Shown: positions 1 to 6,712, counted from the stretch's first letter. The stretch: DNA of 13,982 nucleotides from Gammaproteobacteria bacterium (GCA_028599035.1 JAQRMT010000032.1:1-13982); one strand, 5' to 3'. Numbers and translations are program-made. Notes: generated from the sequence alone by a model not told the origin.

Positions 1-185
1 TTTGCCATTTCCTTATGGGTGCGCTTGACAGCTGCTGCTTTCATACGCTTATTAACCCATGTTGGCTTTTCGTAAAATTCTTTCTTTCTTACATCAGTGA
101 TAACACCCGCTCGATCACAAGTGCGACGAAAGCGTCTTAGTGCGATATCAAAGGGTTCGTTCTCTCTTACTTTAATTGAAGGCAT
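1..185 (-). CDS. rpsU: 30S ribosomal protein S21, 5' part (cut by window edge)
   Basis: S21 is a small basic 30S protein near the anti-Shine-Dalgarno end of 16S rRNA that helps initiation on natural mRNAs. The visible 61 codons begin MPSIKVRENEPFDIALRRF and continue with the family's REFYEKP-like KKEFYEKP stretch and AVKR near residues 52-55. E. coli S21 is 71 residues, so only about ten codons should be missing beyond position 1. The ATG (185-183) lies one base after the rplQ stop, and its ribosome-binding site (AAGGA) is made of the last rplQ codons, which argues for coupled translation. In E. coli rpsU heads the rpsU-dnaG-rpoD operon, so its place at the tail of the alpha operon is notable. 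The identity is clear from the sequence. Confidence 0.96.
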   Translation of the reverse strand, partial: MPSIKVRENEPFDIALRRFRRTCDRAGVITDVRKKEFYEKPTWVNKRMKAAAVKRTHKEMA

Positions 186-186
186 A

Positions 187-579
187 TTAGTTTTCCTTTT
201 GTGAATCTGCAGTAGCAGTGCTTTCGAAATCAACCAATTGAACAATCGCCATTGGTGCTTTATCGCCAGTACGGAAACCAGCCTTAAGAATACGGATGTA
301 ACCACCAGGGCGCTCTTTATAGAATGGACCTAACTGCGTAAATAACTTAGCCACCATTGCATCATCGCGTAATTTTGAAAATGCATTACGACGATTAGCA
401 ACGCTGTCTGTTTTGGCCTTAGTAATTAATGGCTCAACTACACGACGAAGCTCTTTTGCCTTTGGCAAAGTTGTCCTGATTGTTTCATAAAGAAACAATG
501 AATTTGCCATATTCTGAAACATCGCCTTACGATGAGAAGAATTACGATTTAGTTGTCTGCCTGACTTTCTGTGTCTCAT
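187..579 (-). CDS. rplQ: 50S ribosomal protein L17
   Basis: L17 is a large-subunit protein close to the tunnel exit. The 130-residue product starts MRHRKSGRQLNRNSSHR and has the family's FLYETIRTTLPKAKELRRVVEPL segment (shown here as pieces around residues 28-52), then the GGYIRILK motif near residue 92. Its length is close to the E. coli 127; the last dozen residues (TATADSQKEN) are a variable polar tail. The gene follows rpoA by 12 bases. Its ribosome-binding site (AAGGA) begins at the rpoA stop codon and sits about nine bases from the ATG. In E. coli rplQ is the last gene of the alpha operon; here rpsU follows directly. Confidence 0.98.
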   Translation of the reverse strand: MRHRKSGRQLNRNSSHRKAMFQNMANSLFLYETIRTTLPKAKELRRVVEPLITKAKTDSVANRRNAFSKLRDDAMVAKLFTQLGPFYKERPGGYIRILKAGFRTGDKAPMAIVQLVDFESTATADSQKEN

Positions 580-591
580 GATATTTTTTCC

Positions 592-1572
592 TTATTCGCT
601 CATTAAATCAACGGGTGGCCAATTTTCAATGGCTATGCCTAAATTTAGACCCTTCTCAGTTAATGCTTCTTTAATTTCGTTAAGTGACTTACGCCCTAAG
701 TTAGGCGTTCTTAATAAATCTTGCTCAGATTTCTGAATTAAGTCACCAATGTAGTAGATTTGCTCAGCTTTCAAACAGTTTGCACTGCGAACAGTTAATT
801 CTAACTCATCTACTGCAGTTAATAATTGCGGATCAAAGTCATCCGAAGTTGGCAATGTCTCTTCCTCCTCAACCAGTTCTAATTCAACAAATGAAGACAG
901 TTGTTCTTGCAGAATTGTTGCAGCGCGCTTGATTGCCGATTCAGCATTAACCGAGCCATTGGTTTCAAGTGTAATATTGAGTTTATCAAGATTAACTTTT
1001 TGATTGACGCGTGCCGCATCAACTGTGAAACTAACGCGTTTAATAGGTGAAAAACTTGCATCTAACTGCATACCGCCAATAGTTGATGCCTTATCATCTC
1101 GTGCAACCGCTGCGTCATAGCCAATGCCAGTACCAATCTTAAGGGTCATACGCATATGTCCGCCAGCATTAACAGTGGCAATTACTTTGTCTTTATTAAA
1201 GACCGAAATGTCTGTGCCATTCGTCTCAATATCAGCCACAGTGATTTCACAAGGGCCTTTTTTGTCAATTACTACTTCTGCTGATTCGGTTGTGTTTAAG
1301 GCAACTGAAACCTCTTTAAGGTTAAGTAAAATATCTAAAACATCTTCTTGAACACCATCAACGGTTGAAAATTCGTGCATAACACCATCAATCGCTACTT
1401 CTGTGATTGCTGAACCTGCCATAGAAGACAACAATGTTCTTCTTAATGCGTTACCCAATGTGTGACCAAAACCTTTTTCTAAGGGTTCTAAAATAACTCT
1501 ATATTCATTATTCGCTATTTCTGTTAATTCAACCAACTTTGGCTTTAAAAAATCTCTTGCACTTCCTTGCAT
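592..1572 (-). CDS. rpoA: DNA-directed RNA polymerase subunit alpha
   Basis: The alpha subunit dimerises to start RNA polymerase assembly, and its C-terminal domain contacts UP elements and activators. The 326-residue protein (E. coli 329) begins MQGSARDFLKPKLVEL. The N-terminal assembly domain carries EPLEKGFGHTLGNALRRTLL (residues about 27-46), and ETNGS with AIKRAATIL follows near residues 206-220. An acidic linker (VEEEETLPTSDDFDP) leads to the C-terminal DNA-binding domain with LTVRSANCLKAE and TPNLGRKSLNEIKE, ending in ENWPPVDLMSE. The reading frame is open 11 codons further up, into rpsD. I start at 1572 because MQGS matches the family and an AAGGAG site lies just upstream, overlapping the rpsD stop. 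The gene is co-transcribed with ribosomal proteins in the alpha operon. Confidence 0.98.
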   Translation of the reverse strand: MQGSARDFLKPKLVELTEIANNEYRVILEPLEKGFGHTLGNALRRTLLSSMAGSAITEVAIDGVMHEFSTVDGVQEDVLDILLNLKEVSVALNTTESAEVVIDKKGPCEITVADIETNGTDISVFNKDKVIATVNAGGHMRMTLKIGTGIGYDAAVARDDKASTIGGMQLDASFSPIKRVSFTVDAARVNQKVNLDKLNITLETNGSVNAESAIKRAATILQEQLSSFVELELVEEEETLPTSDDFDPQLLTAVDELELTVRSANCLKAEQIYYIGDLIQKSEQDLLRTPNLGRKSLNEIKEALTEKGLNLGIAIENWPPVDLMSE

Positions 1573-1582
1573 AATAGGCTCC

Positions 1583-2209
1583 TTATTTTGAATACAATTC
1601 AACAATTAAATGCTCTGCGATGTCAGATGACAAGTCATCGCGTGCAGGTACATTTTTAAACACACCTTTGAGTGCCTTACCATCAACTTCAACCCACTCT
1701 GGTAAGTCGCCTTGCTCGGCTAACTCCATGGCTAATTGAATGCGACTTTGTTTTTTTGCTTTTTCTCTAATGGAAATCTCATCATTCGCACTTACTTGAT
1801 AAGAGGGAATGTTTACCGCTGAGCCATTAACCAAAATAGACTTATGAGAAACCAGTTGTCTTGCCTCGGCGCGTGTAGAGCCAAAGCCCATACGGTAAAC
1901 AACATTATCAAGACGACATTCAAGTAATGACAATAGATTTTCACCTGTTGAGCCTTTCTTTTGAGAGGCCTTCTTATAATACGAACGGAATTGCTTTTCT
2001 AAAATGCCGTAAATGCGTCTCACTTTTTGCTTTTCACGCAATTGTAAACCATATTCAGTGCTCTTGGCTTGACGGGCTGTTGCGCCGTGCATGCCTGGCA
2101 ATTGTGTTACTTTACATTTAGAATCTAGTGATCTAATGCCACTCTTTAAAAATAAGTCCGTGCCTTCGCGACGAGCTAATTTACAAGTAGGTCCAGTATA
2201 TCTAGCCAT
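1583..2209 (-). CDS. rpsD: 30S ribosomal protein S4
   Basis: S4 is a primary 16S rRNA binder that nucleates the 30S body and lines the mRNA entry channel; in E. coli it is also the translational repressor of the alpha operon. The 208-residue product (E. coli 206) starts MARYTGPTCKLARREGTDLF. It then has LREKQKVRRIYGILEKQFR, the S4 RNA-binding domain from about residue 95 (LECRLDNVVYRMGFGSTRAE, LVSHKSILVNG), and the C-terminus HLIVELYSK. Cysteines are few (C9, C32 and one in the S4 domain), so there is no zinc cluster. An AAGGA site lies six bases upstream of the ATG and next to the rpsK stop. It may repress the operon from its own mRNA leader (see the leader hairpin entry), but that is inferred from E. 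coli. Confidence 0.98.
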   Translation of the reverse strand: MARYTGPTCKLARREGTDLFLKSGIRSLDSKCKVTQLPGMHGATARQAKSTEYGLQLREKQKVRRIYGILEKQFRSYYKKASQKKGSTGENLLSLLECRLDNVVYRMGFGSTRAEARQLVSHKSILVNGSAVNIPSYQVSANDEISIREKAKKQSRIQLAMELAEQGDLPEWVEVDGKALKGVFKNVPARDDLSSDIAEHLIVELYSK

Positions 2210-2218
2210 AATTTATCC

Positions 2219-2602
2219 TTATACTCTACGTTTTTTAGAAGGACGACAACCGTTATGAGGGATTGGCGTTACATCTGTGATTGATTGAATTTTTAAACCC
2301 TGTGCGTTCAAGCCACGAATAGCAGAATCTCTACCAGGACCAGGACCTTTAACACGAACCTCTAAGTTTTTCATGCCAAAAGTCAATGCTTTTTCACCAC
2401 AATTACCAGCCGCTACTTGTGCTGCAAATGGGGTTGATTTTCTAGATCCTCTAAAGCCAGAGCCACCTGAAGTCGCCCAGCAAACTGCATTGCCATGACG
2501 ATCGGTAATCATAACGATGGTATTATTAAATGTTGCGTGAATGTGCGCAATACCGTCAGTAACAACTTTCTTTGATTTTTTCTTTGCGGGTGTCTTAGCC
2601 AT
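2219..2602 (-). CDS. rpsK: 30S ribosomal protein S11
   Basis: S11 sits on the 30S platform next to the mRNA exit and contacts S7 and S18. The 127-residue product has a short lysine-rich N-terminus (AKTPAKKKSKK), then GIAHIHATFNNTIVMITDR (residues about 17-35), SGGSGFRGSRKSTPFAAQ, the KGPGPGRDSAIRGL motif near residue 85, and the C-terminus PIPHNGCRPSKKRRV. All of these match the family, and the length is standard (E. coli 129). It lies between rpsM (15 bases) and rpsD (9 bases) in the usual alpha-operon order. The ribosome-binding site before the ATG is weak (AGG). Confidence 0.98.
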   Translation of the reverse strand: MAKTPAKKKSKKVVTDGIAHIHATFNNTIVMITDRHGNAVCWATSGGSGFRGSRKSTPFAAQVAAGNCGEKALTFGMKNLEVRVKGPGPGRDSAIRGLNAQGLKIQSITDVTPIPHNGCRPSKKRRV

Positions 2603-2617
2603 AATAGTTACCTATAA

Positions 2618-2971
2618 TTATTTAATTAAACGACGAGGACCCTTGCGAGTTCTGGCGTTTGTTTTTGTTCTTTGACCACGAAGTGGTAATGATTTTCTGT
2701 GGCGGATACCACGGTAACAACCTAAATCTCTCAAGCGTTTAACATCCATTGCGATTTGACGACGAAGATCACCTTCAATTTCATACTTAGCAACTGCGCT
2801 ACGAATTAATTCCAACTTATCTTCAGTTAAATCCGATACTTTTGTTGCTGGATCTAGTTTAAGTTCGCTGCAAATCGCCTTTGCTCGTGTATCGCCAATA
2901 CCGAAAATTGACTGCAAGCCAATAACAATATGCTTATGTGTTGGAATGTTTATTCCCGCTATTCTAGCCAT
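2618..2971 (-). CDS. rpsM: 30S ribosomal protein S13
   Basis: S13 is in the 30S head and forms bridges to the 50S and contacts to the P-site tRNA. The 117-residue product begins MARIAGINIPTHKHIVIGL and has the helix-hairpin-helix-like SIFGIGDTRAKAIC (residues about 22-35). GCYRGIRHRKSLPLRGQRT and the basic tail ARTRKGPRRLIK follow. Length matches E. coli (118). It is the first gene after a consensus promoter and a roughly 70-90 base leader. Two AAGGA sites lie upstream, the nearer nine bases from the ATG. In E. coli this gene's start region is where S4 represses the alpha operon. Confidence 0.98.
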   Translation of the reverse strand: MARIAGINIPTHKHIVIGLQSIFGIGDTRAKAICSELKLDPATKVSDLTEDKLELIRSAVAKYEIEGDLRRQIAMDVKRLRDLGCYRGIRHRKSLPLRGQRTKTNARTRKGPRRLIK

Positions 2972-2999
2972 TTATCTCTGTCCTTATCCTTAATAAAAT

Positions 3000-3031
3000 C
3001 CGTCGTCTCACTCCTTGTGAAACACTCACGG
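3000..3031 (-). promoter_or_regulatory. leader hairpin upstream of rpsM, candidate S4 operator
   Basis: In the RNA, GUUUCAC (3023-3017) pairs with GUGAGAC (3011-3005) in seven pairs including one U-G, closing a five-base loop AAGGA. An outer CCG/CGG (3031-3029 with 3002-3000) extends it across an asymmetric internal loop. It lies in the 5' leader of the alpha transcript, where E. coli has its S4-binding pseudoknot. I cannot recognise the E. coli Alpha_RBS sequence here, so the role is inferred from position only. Confidence 0.45.
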
Positions 3032-3052
3032 GTTAAATTTGCAAAACGAGCA

Positions 3053-3081
3053 ATTATACTTTGCTGGTCTTACAATGTCAA
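3053..3081 (-). promoter_or_regulatory. alpha-operon sigma70 promoter (perfect -35 and -10)
   Basis: On the minus strand TTGACA (3081-3076) and TATAAT (3058-3053) are separated by exactly 17 bases, so all 12 consensus positions match with optimal spacing. The expected start of transcription is near 3047-3045, about 75 bases before the rpsM ATG. The bases after the -10 are TGCTCG then TTTT. The place matches the alpha-operon promoter of E. coli between rpmJ and rpsM. The TTGACA begins about six bases after the rpmJ stop. Confidence 0.9.
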
Positions 3082-3087
3082 TGTAAA

Positions 3088-3201
3088 TTAACCTTGTCTT
3101 TGCTTATGTCTAGGCTCTTTACAAATGACACGCACCACGCCGTGTCGTTTAATAATCTTACAATTGTTACAAATCTTTTTAACTGATGCTCTTACTTTCA
3201 T
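3088..3201 (-). CDS. rpmJ: 50S ribosomal protein L36 (zinc-binding form)
   Basis: L36 is the smallest large-subunit protein and packs against 23S rRNA with a single zinc ribbon. The product is 37 residues: [20 protein letters not shown], then [17 protein letters not shown]. The C11, C14, C27 and H32 ligands of the zinc-type (C+) form are all present. It is one residue shorter than the E. coli protein (38) and equal to many other bacterial L36 proteins. The ORF is very short and easy to miss. It begins 12 bases after the secY stop and is the last gene before the alpha promoter, as in E. coli. Confidence 0.97.
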
Positions 3202-3213
3202 AATACTACCCTT

Positions 3214-4515
3214 CTAATTTAAACCTGCTTTTTTCATTAATGACTCGTACTGATTAGACATTAAATGCGATTGTGCCTGTTGAATGAAATCCATCACTAC
3301 AACGACGATAATTAACAAACTGGTGCCGCCAAAATAAAACGGCACATTCCAATATAAAATCAAAAACTCTGGCAACAAACACACGGCAGTAATATAAACC
3401 GCACCTGATGCTGTCAAACGCGATGTTACTGCATCAATATAATCTGCTGAGTGCTTACCTGGACGAATCCCTGGAATAAAACCACCCGACTTACGCAAAT
3501 TATCTGCCATCTCTTTTGAATCAAAAGTTAACGCTGTGTAAAAAAATGTAAAGAACACAATTGCTAACCCATAAAACATCACATACAACGGCTGACCTGG
3601 CGAAATACTCGCTGTTAAATCAGCCAACCAACCCATACCCTCTGATTGTGAAAACCACCCCCCTAAAGTTGCTGGGAATAAAATAATCGAAGAGGCAAAA
3701 ATCGGTGGAATTACGCCTGCCATATTAATTTTAAGTGGCAAATATGAACTTTGTCCACCCACCATTTTACGACCCTGCTGGCGTTTAGCGTAATTCACGG
3801 TAATACGACGCTGCCCTCGTTCCATAAACACCACAAAAGCAGTAACCAGCAGCGTCATTGCTAACAATATTACCACCAAAATTACTGCTAACTCGCCAGT
3901 AGAAACCAATGACAAAGTTGAACCTAATGCTGATGGCAAGCCTGAAACAATACCCGCAAAAATAATCATTGAAATACCATTGCCGATACCTTTCTCTGTA
4001 ATTTGTTCGCCCAACCACATTAAAAACAAAGTACCTGTGGTTAAAGTTACTACTGTTACTAAACTAAAGGTAAAGCCGCCTTGGGTAACTAAAGCAACAC
4101 CGCCAGCACTTTGGGACTGCAGTGCGATTGAAATACCATAAGACTGAAACACCGCTAATACCACAGTGCCTAGACGCGTATATTGGGTAATCTTGCGTTT
4201 ACCTGTTTCACCTTCTTTTTTCAATTGTTCTAACTTTGGCACTACCGAGGTCATCAATTGAACAATAATCGATGCCGAAATATAAGGCATGATACCTAGG
4301 GTAAAAATGGACAGCCTCTCTAACGCACCGCCAGAAAACATATTAAACATATCTAAAATCGTACCCTGCTGGTCTTGCACTAATGACGCTAACGCAGTAG
4401 ACGAAATAAAGGGGATGGTAATATGTGTACCCAACCTAAAAATAATTAACGCACCCAATAAAAAAAGGATGCGTTTTGATAAATCTTGGGAAAGGCCTAG
4501 GGGTGGTTGACTCAT
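3214..4515 (-). CDS. secY: Preprotein translocase channel subunit SecY
   Basis: SecY is the inner-membrane channel through which SecA- or ribosome-driven chains are exported or inserted. The 433-residue product has about ten hydrophobic segments, the first at residues 16-36. MFNMFSGGALERLSIF (about 56-71) covers the plug region and leads into GIMPYISASIIVQLM of the second segment. LGEQITEKGIGNGISMIIF, the cytoplasmic FMERGQRRITVNYAKRQQG loop and the FIPGIRPGKHSADYID loop, which carries the conserved arginine for SecA/ribosome contact, are all present. The C-terminus is SNQYESLMKKAGLN. The N-terminus is about ten residues shorter than in E. coli (443). The start lies five bases after the rplO stop with only a weak ribosome-binding site (GAG), which suggests coupling to rplO translation. 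Confidence 0.98.
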   Translation of the reverse strand: MSQPPLGLSQDLSKRILFLLGALIIFRLGTHITIPFISSTALASLVQDQQGTILDMFNMFSGGALERLSIFTLGIMPYISASIIVQLMTSVVPKLEQLKKEGETGKRKITQYTRLGTVVLAVFQSYGISIALQSQSAGGVALVTQGGFTFSLVTVVTLTTGTLFLMWLGEQITEKGIGNGISMIIFAGIVSGLPSALGSTLSLVSTGELAVILVVILLAMTLLVTAFVVFMERGQRRITVNYAKRQQGRKMVGGQSSYLPLKINMAGVIPPIFASSIILFPATLGGWFSQSEGMGWLADLTASISPGQPLYVMFYGLAIVFFTFFYTALTFDSKEMADNLRKSGGFIPGIRPGKHSADYIDAVTSRLTASGAVYITAVCLLPEFLILYWNVPFYFGGTSLLIIVVVVMDFIQQAQSHLMSNQYESLMKKAGLN

Positions 4516-4520
4516 GAACT

Positions 4521-4964
4521 TTACTCGTTAACCGATCCCTTGGCAGCTTCAATAGCTATTTTTGCACCTTTAGTGGCCTTAATGCCCGTCAATGTTATCG
4601 CTCTATTAATCTCGCCAGAAAGCATTACCTTAACATGCTTGATGTTTTTTGTTACTAAATTGTGCTTTTTCAAGACATCAACTGTGATTTCTTGCTCTTC
4701 CAACTTATCAAGTTCAGATAAAGTTACTTGAGAAGTAACGATTGAAACGCGTGATGAGAAGCCGACCTTAGGCAAACGGCGTTGTAATGGCATTTGACCA
4801 CCTTCAAAACCAATTTTAGTAAAACCGCCTGAACGAGCTTTCTGACCTTTGTGACCACGACCACAAGTTTTACCAAAACCACTGCCGATACCGCGACCGA
4901 CACGCTTTCTAGATTGTTTTTCACCTTCTACGGGTGCTAATGTATTTAATTGCATAATATTCAT
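4521..4964 (-). CDS. rplO: 50S ribosomal protein L15
   Basis: L15 is a late-assembly large-subunit protein whose long N-terminal extension reaches into 23S rRNA. The product has the glycine/arginine-rich signature RKRVGRGIGSGFGKTCGRGH then KGQKARSGG (residues about 19-47), GFEGGQMPLQRRLPKVGF, and a C-terminal GIKATKGAKIAIEAAKGSVNE. Two starts are possible: ATG 4964 (147 residues) and ATG 4955 (144 residues). E. coli begins MRLNTL, which favours MQLNTL at 4955. The weak GAG site is 11 bases from 4964 but 20 from 4955, so I keep 4964. The gene follows rpmD by five bases. Confidence 0.96.
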   Translation of the reverse strand: MNIMQLNTLAPVEGEKQSRKRVGRGIGSGFGKTCGRGHKGQKARSGGFTKIGFEGGQMPLQRRLPKVGFSSRVSIVTSQVTLSELDKLEEQEITVDVLKKHNLVTKNIKHVKVMLSGEINRAITLTGIKATKGAKIAIEAAKGSVNE

Positions 4965-4969
4965 AATTC

Positions 4970-5245
4970 TTAATTCTCTATCTTAAGCAGGTAAGATACT
5001 TTGTTAATCATACCTCTTACTTCAGGTGTGTCAATCAACTCTACCGTGTGGTTAATACGCTTTAAACCAAGTCCCGCTACTGTTGCACGATGTGATGGTA
5101 AACGACCATAAAAACTCTTAATCAGTGTCACGCTAACTTTGCTATTTTTTGCTGCCACTTTTTTAGCGACAGTTTTCTTTGCTACTGTTTTTACAGGTGC
5201 TTTTTTAACTACTTTCTTTTTAGTTGCTTCTTTCGCTTCAGCCAT
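4970..5245 (-). CDS. rpmD: 50S ribosomal protein L30 with basic N-terminal extension
   Basis: L30 is a small large-subunit protein. The family core lies at residues about 36-91 (KVSVTLIKSFYGRLPSHRAT, GLGLKRINHTVE, DTPEVRGMINKVSYLLKIEN) and matches the 59-residue E. coli protein. Ahead of it are about 35 extra residues rich in lysine, alanine and valine, with a recurring VAKK unit and 12 lysines. The start at 5245 is well supported: a strong AGGGGAG site lies about eight bases upstream, the ATG overlaps the rpsE stop by one base (TAATG), and there is no internal ATG before the core. Two in-frame GTG codons (near V30 and V39) lack a ribosome-binding site. The extension looks real and is unlike its neighbours. 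Confidence 0.95.
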   Translation of the reverse strand: MAEAKEATKKKVVKKAPVKTVAKKTVAKKVAAKNSKVSVTLIKSFYGRLPSHRATVAGLGLKRINHTVELIDTPEVRGMINKVSYLLKIEN

Positions 5246-5760
5246 TATGCTTCTCCCCTAATTTCTTCAACAGTTTTACCTCGTTTAGCGGCAACAGACT
5301 GTGGAGACGACATTGCTGTCAAACCTTCAATCGTTGCACGCACAACACTAATAGGGTTACGCGTGCCATTACATTTCGCTAAAATATTATGCACACCAAC
5401 TGCCTCTAGGACGCTACGCATCGGACCACCAGCAATAACACCAGTACCTTCTGATGCAGGCTGCATGTAAACTTTAGCAGCACCAACATTTGAAGTAATA
5501 GGGTAATAAAGCGTACCATCTTTAAGAGGCACATTCTTCATTGCTTTTCTTGCTTTGTCCATTGCTTTTTGAATGGCGACAGGCACTTCACGCGCTTTGC
5601 CTGTACCGTAACCTACTTTACCATTGCCGTCACCAACAACAACCAATGCAGAGAAACCAAAAATACGCCCCCCTTTAACTACTTTTACAACACGACGAAT
5701 ATTGACTAATTTCTCAATGAAGCCATCGTCATCTTTATTATTTTTTCTAAAATCTGCCAT
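5245..5760 (-). CDS. rpsE: 30S ribosomal protein S5
   Basis: S5 lies at the back of the 30S near the mRNA entry and affects decoding fidelity. The 171-residue product has the N-terminal double-stranded-RNA-binding-like domain (LVNIRRVVKVVKGGRIFGFS, residues about 18-37, then VVVGDGNGKVGYGTGKAREV). The C-terminal domain carries ASEGTGVIAGGPMRSVLEAV, GVHNILAKCNGTRNP and NPISVVRATIEGL. Length matches E. coli (167). The stop overlaps the rpmD start by one base, and rplR lies 29 bases upstream with an AT-rich gap and only a weak AGG site. Confidence 0.98.
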   Translation of the reverse strand: MADFRKNNKDDDGFIEKLVNIRRVVKVVKGGRIFGFSALVVVGDGNGKVGYGTGKAREVPVAIQKAMDKARKAMKNVPLKDGTLYYPITSNVGAAKVYMQPASEGTGVIAGGPMRSVLEAVGVHNILAKCNGTRNPISVVRATIEGLTAMSSPQSVAAKRGKTVEEIRGEA

Positions 5761-5789
5761 TTTCTACGCCTATTTTTATAATTTTTTTA

Positions 5790-6131
5790 TTAAAAGTCTA
5801 AACCGCCATCTCGTGCTGCTTCAGCTAATGCTTTCACACGACCATGGTATTTAAAACCAGAACGATCAAAGGCAATTTTTATTACTTTTGCTTTCTTCGC
5901 TGCTTTAGCAATCTCAGTACCAATCTTAGTTGCTGCTGCCACATTGCCACCATTCTTTTCCTTCAAACTAGAGGCGGAAGCCAAAGTTTTAGTGCCACAG
6001 GCGCTAATGATTTGTGCATAAATATGTTGAGATGTCTTGTGAACGCATAAACGCTCAACGCCTTTCTCTGCATGCTTTGCTCTAAATTTAGTTGCTCTTC
6101 TTAAACGAGCTTGTTTTTTTGAAAGTTTCAT
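5790..6131 (-). CDS. rplR: 50S ribosomal protein L18
   Basis: L18 binds 5S rRNA and, with L5, docks it on the central protuberance. The 113-residue product starts MKLSKKQARLRRATKFRAKH and has RLCVHKTSQHIYAQII (residues about 27-42). It ends with the highly conserved FDRSGFKYHGRVKALAEAAR and DGGLDF. Length is close to E. coli (117), with a slightly shorter middle. An AAGG site precedes the ATG, and rplF lies 23 bases upstream. Confidence 0.98.
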   Translation of the reverse strand: MKLSKKQARLRRATKFRAKHAEKGVERLCVHKTSQHIYAQIISACGTKTLASASSLKEKNGGNVAAATKIGTEIAKAAKKAKVIKIAFDRSGFKYHGRVKALAEAARDGGLDF

Positions 6132-6154
6132 ACTATTACCTTAATTATTTCGCT

Positions 6155-6700
6155 CTATTTCTTCTTCGCTTCTTTGCGAACTACATGTTCATCTGTGTAA
6201 CGCACACCTTTGCCTTTATAAGGTTCTGGCGGACGATAAGCACGAATCTCGGCGGCCACTTGACCTACTTTTTGCTTGTCCGTACCTGACACCACAATCT
6301 CGGTTTGCGACGGGGTTTCAGCGGTAATACCCTCTGGCAGTGTGTATTGAACTGGATGAGAAAAACCCAAAGTCAAATCTAAAACCTTGCCCATAGATTT
6401 TGCACGGTAACCAACGCCAATCAGTGTTAAAGTTTTTTTCCAACCTTCAGTAACACCCTTAATTAAATTAGCAGTATTGGCTCTCGCAGTTCCTGCTTGT
6501 GCCCACGCCTTCTTTTCCTCTTTCTTTTCCATATTGCCAATGGTGAATGTCAAAATATTCTCTGCAGTAGTAACCACCACTGATGAATGGATGACCATTT
6601 GCATTTGACCTAATTTACCTTTAACTGTCATGGCAGAACCATTTAGTGAAACTTCAACGCCAGCTGGAATTTCGATTGGCTCTTTTGCAACTCTAGACAT
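6155..6700 (-). CDS. rplF: 50S ribosomal protein L6
   Basis: L6 binds 23S rRNA near the factor-binding (sarcin-ricin) region. The 181-residue product starts MSRVAKEPIEIPAGVEVSLN and shows two tandem copies of the L6 fold. The second ends in the signature PPEPYKGKGVRYTDEHVVRK (residues about 156-175). LIGVGYRAKSMGKVLDLTLG lies near residues 92-111. The length is near E. coli (177), with a lysine-rich tail EAKKK. An AAAGGAG site precedes the ATG, and the gap from rpsH is 12 bases. Confidence 0.98.
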   Translation of the reverse strand: MSRVAKEPIEIPAGVEVSLNGSAMTVKGKLGQMQMVIHSSVVVTTAENILTFTIGNMEKKEEKKAWAQAGTARANTANLIKGVTEGWKKTLTLIGVGYRAKSMGKVLDLTLGFSHPVQYTLPEGITAETPSQTEIVVSGTDKQKVGQVAAEIRAYRPPEPYKGKGVRYTDEHVVRKEAKKK

Positions 6701-6712
6701 CTTATAACTCCT

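Larger units (their letters stand above)
2972..3087 (-). promoter_or_regulatory. alpha-operon leader region (rpmJ-rpsM gap)
   Basis: This 116-base gap is the longest non-coding stretch in the window. Read on the minus strand it holds a consensus sigma70 promoter, a GC-rich discriminator followed by a TTTT run, a leader hairpin, and two AAGGA sites before rpsM. No small ORF or strong intrinsic terminator is visible, so some readthrough from the spc genes into the alpha genes is likely. Confidence 0.8.

Noticed and set aside
1573..1605. Longer rpoA start (11 extra codons beginning MLNCIQNKEPI)
   Set aside because: The frame is open but overlaps the end of rpsD, has no ribosome-binding site, and family members begin at MQGS. 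The AAGGAG site fits ATG 1572.
3049..3065. AGCAA/TTGCT hairpin plus T-run as a true terminator after rpmJ
   Set aside because: A five-base-pair stem with a seven-base loop and a TTTT run displaced by two bases is too weak to call a terminator; it is kept only as part of the shared promoter pattern.
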